Shown here piece by piece: positions 30,775 through 33,432 of a stretch of DNA of 33,432 nucleotides. The stretch spans positions 1 to 33,432 of the forward strand of contig SXTU01000066.1 in the NCBI GenBank assembly GCA_005791875.1. Direction: 5' to 3'. Below the pieces are notes generated by a model, which was not told where the DNA came from, ran no database searches, and saw nothing but the letters and a program-made list of their open reading frames with translations. Origin of the DNA: Verrucomicrobiales bacterium (lineage in GTDB: Bacteria > Verrucomicrobiota > Verrucomicrobiia > Limisphaerales > SXTU01). Each line of letters begins with the position of its first letter. The stretch's first letter is position 1. The position numbers and the translations under genes are program-made.

Positions 30775-31821
30775 TCACAAGTCTTGGTAGCGGATCAGCT
30801 GGATGCCTTGCTCGATTACCTGCGCCTTCACGCGCGGGCTGATGAGGGCGTCGAACTCGTTGCGAAATTCGTCGAGCGAGGGATGCGAGTAAAGCTCCGA
30901 GTCGCCTCGTGGGAGAACGGGCAGCAGCTTGGAGATGAAGGCCTCGTCCACGCGCGAGTTTTGCAGCAGGCCGAAGACATGGTCGGTGAACCGGATGCCG
31001 CTGCTGACTAGCAGCTCGCGGGTGCGCCGGGAGAGCCGGTGGAAAATGAAGGCGTGGCTGGCGCGGTAGAGCCAACGGCCGCGCGCAATCTTGCGATTGA
31101 GAGAGAACGGGTCGTCGGTGACGCGGAAGTGACGGATGCCCCACTCCGTGTGACGCGAGAGCAGAATGCGCAGCACGGTGGGATGGAGGTGCATGTTCAG
31201 ATGACCGTTGACGTGGTCGAGCGTCAGTCCGGTGGCCTTGAACTTCGCGAACTGCGCCCTGATCTCGCGCGCGAGCTGAAGCTGCAGCCCGGGTATGAAG
31301 AAGTAGCGGGTGCCAGCCGCGACGGGTGAGCTACTGAACTCACCGAGCGTGTTGACGAGGTCCGGGATTTCCATCCGGCCACACGTGGCCTTGCCGCAGA
31401 TGAGGGTGAGGTGGAGGCCGACGCCGAGCGTTGGGTTTTGCCTAGCAAGCTCGGCGGCCTCGTCGAAGGCGTCGCCGTTCACCATCAGGCTGGCGGTGGT
31501 GAGGATACCCTCGCGGTGAGCACGGATGACGGCCTGGTTGATGGAGTGCGAGCGGCCGAAGTCGTCGGCATTGACGATGAGGCGGCGGGGAGTGGAGGGA
31601 CTCGGATTAAGATTGCGAGCAAGAGGGGCGGCGGCGGCTCGTGCTCGTAAGCTTGATCCTGCTCTCTCGTTTGGTTGAGGTTCCAGGGCTGGCTGGCCTC
31701 GTTTGAGTTTGAAACCTGCGAGGTCGGCGTTGGGAGACGCTTCGCGGACAGGCAAATCCGCGACGCCGCGCGGGACGCGACGAGGAGGGCTTGAGGGCAC
31801 AGGGGCTTGCTCAGACGCCAT
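30775..31821 (-). CDS. hpnK: HpnK-like hopanoid-associated deacetylase (YdjC/ChbG family)
   Basis: This 348-aa protein has a conserved domain beginning at residue about 79: RRLIVNADDFGRSHSINQAV, where DD is the metal-binding pair. It continues with LTTASLMVNGDAFDEA, TLGVGLHLTLICGKATCG and TGLTLDHVNGHLNMHLHPTV, whose histidines complete the metal site, and ends with GDSELYSHPSLDEFRNEFDAL. YdjC-family enzymes are carbohydrate deacetylases; HpnK is the hopanoid-cluster branch, with no proven reaction. ATG 31821 overlaps the hpnD stop by 11 bases, supporting coupling. The first 78 residues are a Pro/Ala/Arg-rich extension with no recognised domain and may be partly repeat-derived; no later start codon precedes the domain. 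Confidence 0.85.
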   Translation of the reverse strand: MASEQAPVPSSPPRRVPRGVADLPVREASPNADLAGFKLKRGQPALEPQPNERAGSSLRARAAAAPLARNLNPSPSTPRRLIVNADDFGRSHSINQAVIRAHREGILTTASLMVNGDAFDEAAELARQNPTLGVGLHLTLICGKATCGRMEIPDLVNTLGEFSSSPVAAGTRYFFIPGLQLQLAREIRAQFAKFKATGLTLDHVNGHLNMHLHPTVLRILLSRHTEWGIRHFRVTDDPFSLNRKIARGRWLYRASHAFIFHRLSRRTRELLVSSGIRFTDHVFGLLQNSRVDEAFISKLLPVLPRGDSELYSHPSLDEFRNEFDALISPRVKAQVIEQGIQLIRYQDL

Positions 31822-32683
31822 AGTTCGGCGCGAGTGCGCCAGTCGCGGAGCGATACCACGTGCGCAGGATGAGGGCGAGCTTTTGAAGCTTGTGCAGCTT
31901 CGTGGGCGTCGGGGCCAGCACGGGGAAATCATTCTGCTCCAGCTTGCGCAGCAGCCGCCAATAGACCGCGCCCATCAGCTCGGCGGCGACCATCGCCTTG
32001 CGGTCCTCCGGGGGGAGCGTGGCACGGGCGCGGGCGTAGTGATGGCGGGCGCGGCTGGCGGTGGCCTGCGCGAGATTGCGGAAGCGCGGGGTGAACGTGC
32101 CGCCGAGAATCTCCGCCTCGGTTACTTGATGGTTCCTCAGTTCCGCGAGCGGCAGGTAGATGCGCCCGCGCGCGGCGTCGTTGCCCACGTCGCGCAGGAT
32201 GTTGGTGAGCTGAAGCGCCTTGCCAAGATGGACGGCGTAGTCATGGCAGGCGGGGCTGGTGTGGCCAAAGATTTCAATGCTCAACAGTCCGACGACGGAG
32301 GCGACGCGGTAGCAGTATTGCTCCAACTCCTCCCACGTCGCGTAGCGCGTCACGTCCAGGTCCATCTCGACGCCGCGTATTAGCTCGTCGAACAGCGCGA
32401 AGGGAAGCCGGTGCCTGACGATATAGGGCTGAAGCTCACGGTTGACGGGGAACTTCGACTGGCCGCCGTCGCACGCGGTGCGGATGTCAGCCCGCCACTC
32501 GGCGAGCCGTGAGCGGCGCTCCGGCAACGGCACGCTCTCCTCGTCAGCCACGTCGTCCACCTCGCGGCAGAAGGCGTAGAGCGCGCTCATGCCGGCGCGC
32601 TTCTCCTTCGGGAGCATGATGAAGGCAAGCGCGAGGTTGGAGGCGCTGCGCTGGGTGATTTGCTCGCTGACGGGAGAGTTCAT
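31811..32683 (-). CDS. hpnD: Presqualene diphosphate synthase-like (HpnD)
   Basis: This 290-aa member of the trans-isoprenyl head-to-head synthase family has two aspartate-rich motifs: EVDDVADEE (Asp43-Asp47) and ILRDVGNDAARGRIYLP (Asp165-Asp169). Additional family blocks are IMLPKEKRAGMSALYAFCR, VEMDLDVTRYATWEEL and YCYRVASVVGLLSIEIFG, plus the ALQLTN helix. HpnD condenses two farnesyl diphosphates to presqualene diphosphate. HpnC and HpnE are then needed to reach squalene, and neither is in the window, unless a single synthase elsewhere makes squalene. Phytoene synthase is the main alternative, but the hopanoid context and HpnK neighbour favour HpnD. ATG 32683 (MNSPVSEQ) is preferred over an upstream in-frame start. 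Confidence 0.86.
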   Translation of the reverse strand: MNSPVSEQITQRSASNLALAFIMLPKEKRAGMSALYAFCREVDDVADEESVPLPERRSRLAEWRADIRTACDGGQSKFPVNRELQPYIVRHRLPFALFDELIRGVEMDLDVTRYATWEELEQYCYRVASVVGLLSIEIFGHTSPACHDYAVHLGKALQLTNILRDVGNDAARGRIYLPLAELRNHQVTEAEILGGTFTPRFRNLAQATASRARHHYARARATLPPEDRKAMVAAELMGAVYWRLLRKLEQNDFPVLAPTPTKLHKLQKLALILRTWYRSATGALAPNYGV

Positions 32684-32850
32684 CGGGAATGAGCAATGAC
32701 CAATGAGCAATGACCAATGAATGACGAATGGCGAATGACCAACGACGAACGGGCGAGGACGGAGGACGGCCGAGAGTCAAGGCGGGCCACGAAGCCATTG
32801 GACATTGGACATTGATTGGGCATTGGGGAACTGGTCATTGGTCATTGCCC
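32684..32850. repeat. Short-period CAATGA repeats forming a long inverted repeat
   Basis: GAATGAGCAATGACCAATGA and a second AGCAATGACCAATGA copy (about 32687-32720) are inverted at 32830-32848 (GGTCATTGGTCATTGC), with CATTGGACATTGGACATTG units at about 32797-32822 between them. The whole gap before hpnD is occupied by these units. No gene was seen in it. Confidence 0.75.
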
Positions 32851-33114
32851 CGGGCGGGGTGGCGGGAGGCCGCCGGTCTCCGCGAGCGTTGGATTGCGCG
32901 GCAGGTGAACCCTGCGTTTGCGCTGGCGGCGGCGCGAGAAGGCGAGGAGCAACACGAGCGGAGCCACGACGAGCAGCGCTGCGAGCACGATGGGCGCGGC
33001 CTGGCCACCGGCGAAGTTGCCAGCGCCAGGTGCTTGGCCACCGGGCTGCGGAAAGTCCGGCGGAAGCACCTCCGCCGCAAACATCGTGGGGAGACGCGCG
33101 GACATGGCGCTCAT
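32842..33114 (-). CDS. Small single-helix membrane protein coupled to a Fis-type regulator
   Basis: This 90-aa protein has a Pro/Gly-rich N-terminal half (FAAEVLPPDFPQPGGQAPGA), one membrane helix at about residues 41-59 (IVLAALLVVAPLVLLLAF) and a strongly basic juxtamembrane stretch RRRQRKRR, predicting an N-out, C-in orientation. Its ATG overlaps the stop of the upstream regulator as ATGA, so it is probably translated with it. I do not recognise a family. Its stop lies at the edge of the CAATGA repeat region. Confidence 0.65.
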   Translation of the reverse strand: MSAMSARLPTMFAAEVLPPDFPQPGGQAPGAGNFAGGQAAPIVLAALLVVAPLVLLLAFSRRRQRKRRVHLPRNPTLAETGGLPPPRPGQ

Positions 33115-33432
33115 TTCTCCAGCGTGTCCGTGTCGCCTTCCGGGCTGGCGTCGGTGTTGAGGTTGAGCCGTTGCATCCGGTAGCGCAGGGCGTGGCGCGT
33201 GACCTTGAGGCGCTCGGCGGTCTTGTTGATGCTGAAATGGTTTCGCTCCAGCGCGGCGAGGATGAGCTGCTTCTCGAAGTTGGACAGCGCCTCGTCGAGA
33301 GAGTCCGGGATCGGCGCGACAGGGCCGTTGCCCTTGCGCAGCTTGGTTTCCAGGTCGAAGTCCGGCAGGTGCACGGGCTGCACATCCGGGCCGGGCGCGA
33401 GGATGACGGCGCGCTCGATCACGTTGCGCAGC
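33111..33432 (-). CDS. C-terminus of a Fis-family (probably sigma-54-dependent) response regulator
   Basis: Only the last 107 or so residues are in the window; the gene continues past the right edge. LRNVIERAVILAPG is the conserved end of a sigma-54 AAA+ activator domain (the usual ELxNxIERAVIL), followed by a linker and a Fis-type helix-turn-helix: LILAALERNHFSINKTAERLKVTRHALRYRMQRL (in part). Such NtrC-type regulators activate sigma-54 promoters after phosphorylation of an N-terminal receiver. The partner kinase and targets are outside this window. It is translationally coupled to the small membrane protein gene. Confidence 0.9.
   Translation of the reverse strand, partial: LRNVIERAVILAPGPDVQPVHLPDFDLETKLRKGNGPVAPIPDSLDEALSNFEKQLILAALERNHFSINKTAERLKVTRHALRYRMQRLNLNTDASPEGDTDTLEK

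Noticed and set aside
32684-32850. CRISPR array
   Set aside because: Units are 7-8 bases, irregular and in both orientations, with no spacers of constant length and no cas genes.
1-33432. tRNA, rRNA or riboswitch
   Set aside because: No cloverleaf with anticodon and CCA-like end, no rRNA conserved stretches and no known aptamer core was recognised by reading; a covariance-model search was not possible.

Overview
The window looks like a GC-rich chromosomal segment of a Verrucomicrobiota bacterium, most likely of the Pedosphaera/Limisphaerales type. Markers of that PVC lineage are a planctomycete-type cytochrome c/WD40 protein, a 1207-aa dehydrogenase-like/HEAT/heme-c secreted protein, a DUF1080 protein, a ThuA-domain protein, a Tat-exported Gfo/Idh/MocA oxidoreductase, and an RCC1/Ig-like surface protein with the typical NRFYRAVPLP-like C-terminus. 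This assignment is inference from gene content. No rRNA, tRNA, CRISPR array or phage module was seen.

Layout. 1-4.7 kb: the end of a cytochrome c/WD40 gene and a secreted PPC-domain gene, separated by a DUF559 endonuclease gene embedded in palindromic repeats. 4.8-9 kb: a MoeB/MoeZ-type adenylyltransferase-rhodanese gene diverging from an overlapping trio, purine nucleoside phosphorylase - cytidine deaminase - hybrid sensor kinase. The kinase lacks the usual phosphoacceptor histidine. 9.1-12.1 kb (minus strand): DUF1080, ThuA and MoxR genes. 12.4-16 kb: the large heme-binding dehydrogenase-like protein. 16.1-19.8 kb (minus strand): Gfo/Idh/MocA oxidoreductase, GmhA-like SIS isomerase and uvrC as a likely operon. 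19.9-24.3 kb is a decayed accessory stretch: an APC amino-acid permease, an MNT-HEPN pair whose HEPN gene carries an in-frame stop, a second diverged copy of the permease 3' end, repeats, a frameshifted RCC1/Ig-like pseudogene, and an orphan 3' gene fragment.

24.4-32.7 kb is an envelope lipid/glycan island. On the plus strand are a methyltransferase, a GT4 and a GT2 glycosyltransferase, squalene-hopene cyclase, a Uma2-family protein with a substituted catalytic glutamate, and a HpnG-like phosphorylase. Converging on them from the minus strand are an HpnD-like presqualene diphosphate synthase, an HpnK-like deacetylase and a small DMT-type membrane protein. HpnD supplies an early step and Shc cyclises squalene; HpnG and HpnK act on or accompany extended hopanoids. 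HpnC, HpnE and HpnH are not in the window. The right edge holds a small membrane protein translationally coupled to the C-terminus of a Fis-type (probably sigma-54 dependent) regulator.

The most striking feature is the repeat content. At least eight different families of two-hairpin inverted repeats (REPIN-like) occur in 33 kb, mostly at 3' ends and convergent gene junctions. Two sit in frame inside conserved proteins (the PPC protein and UvrC). One family surrounds the DUF559 (Vsr-like fold) nuclease gene, which makes a nuclease-associated repeat element a reasonable hypothesis.
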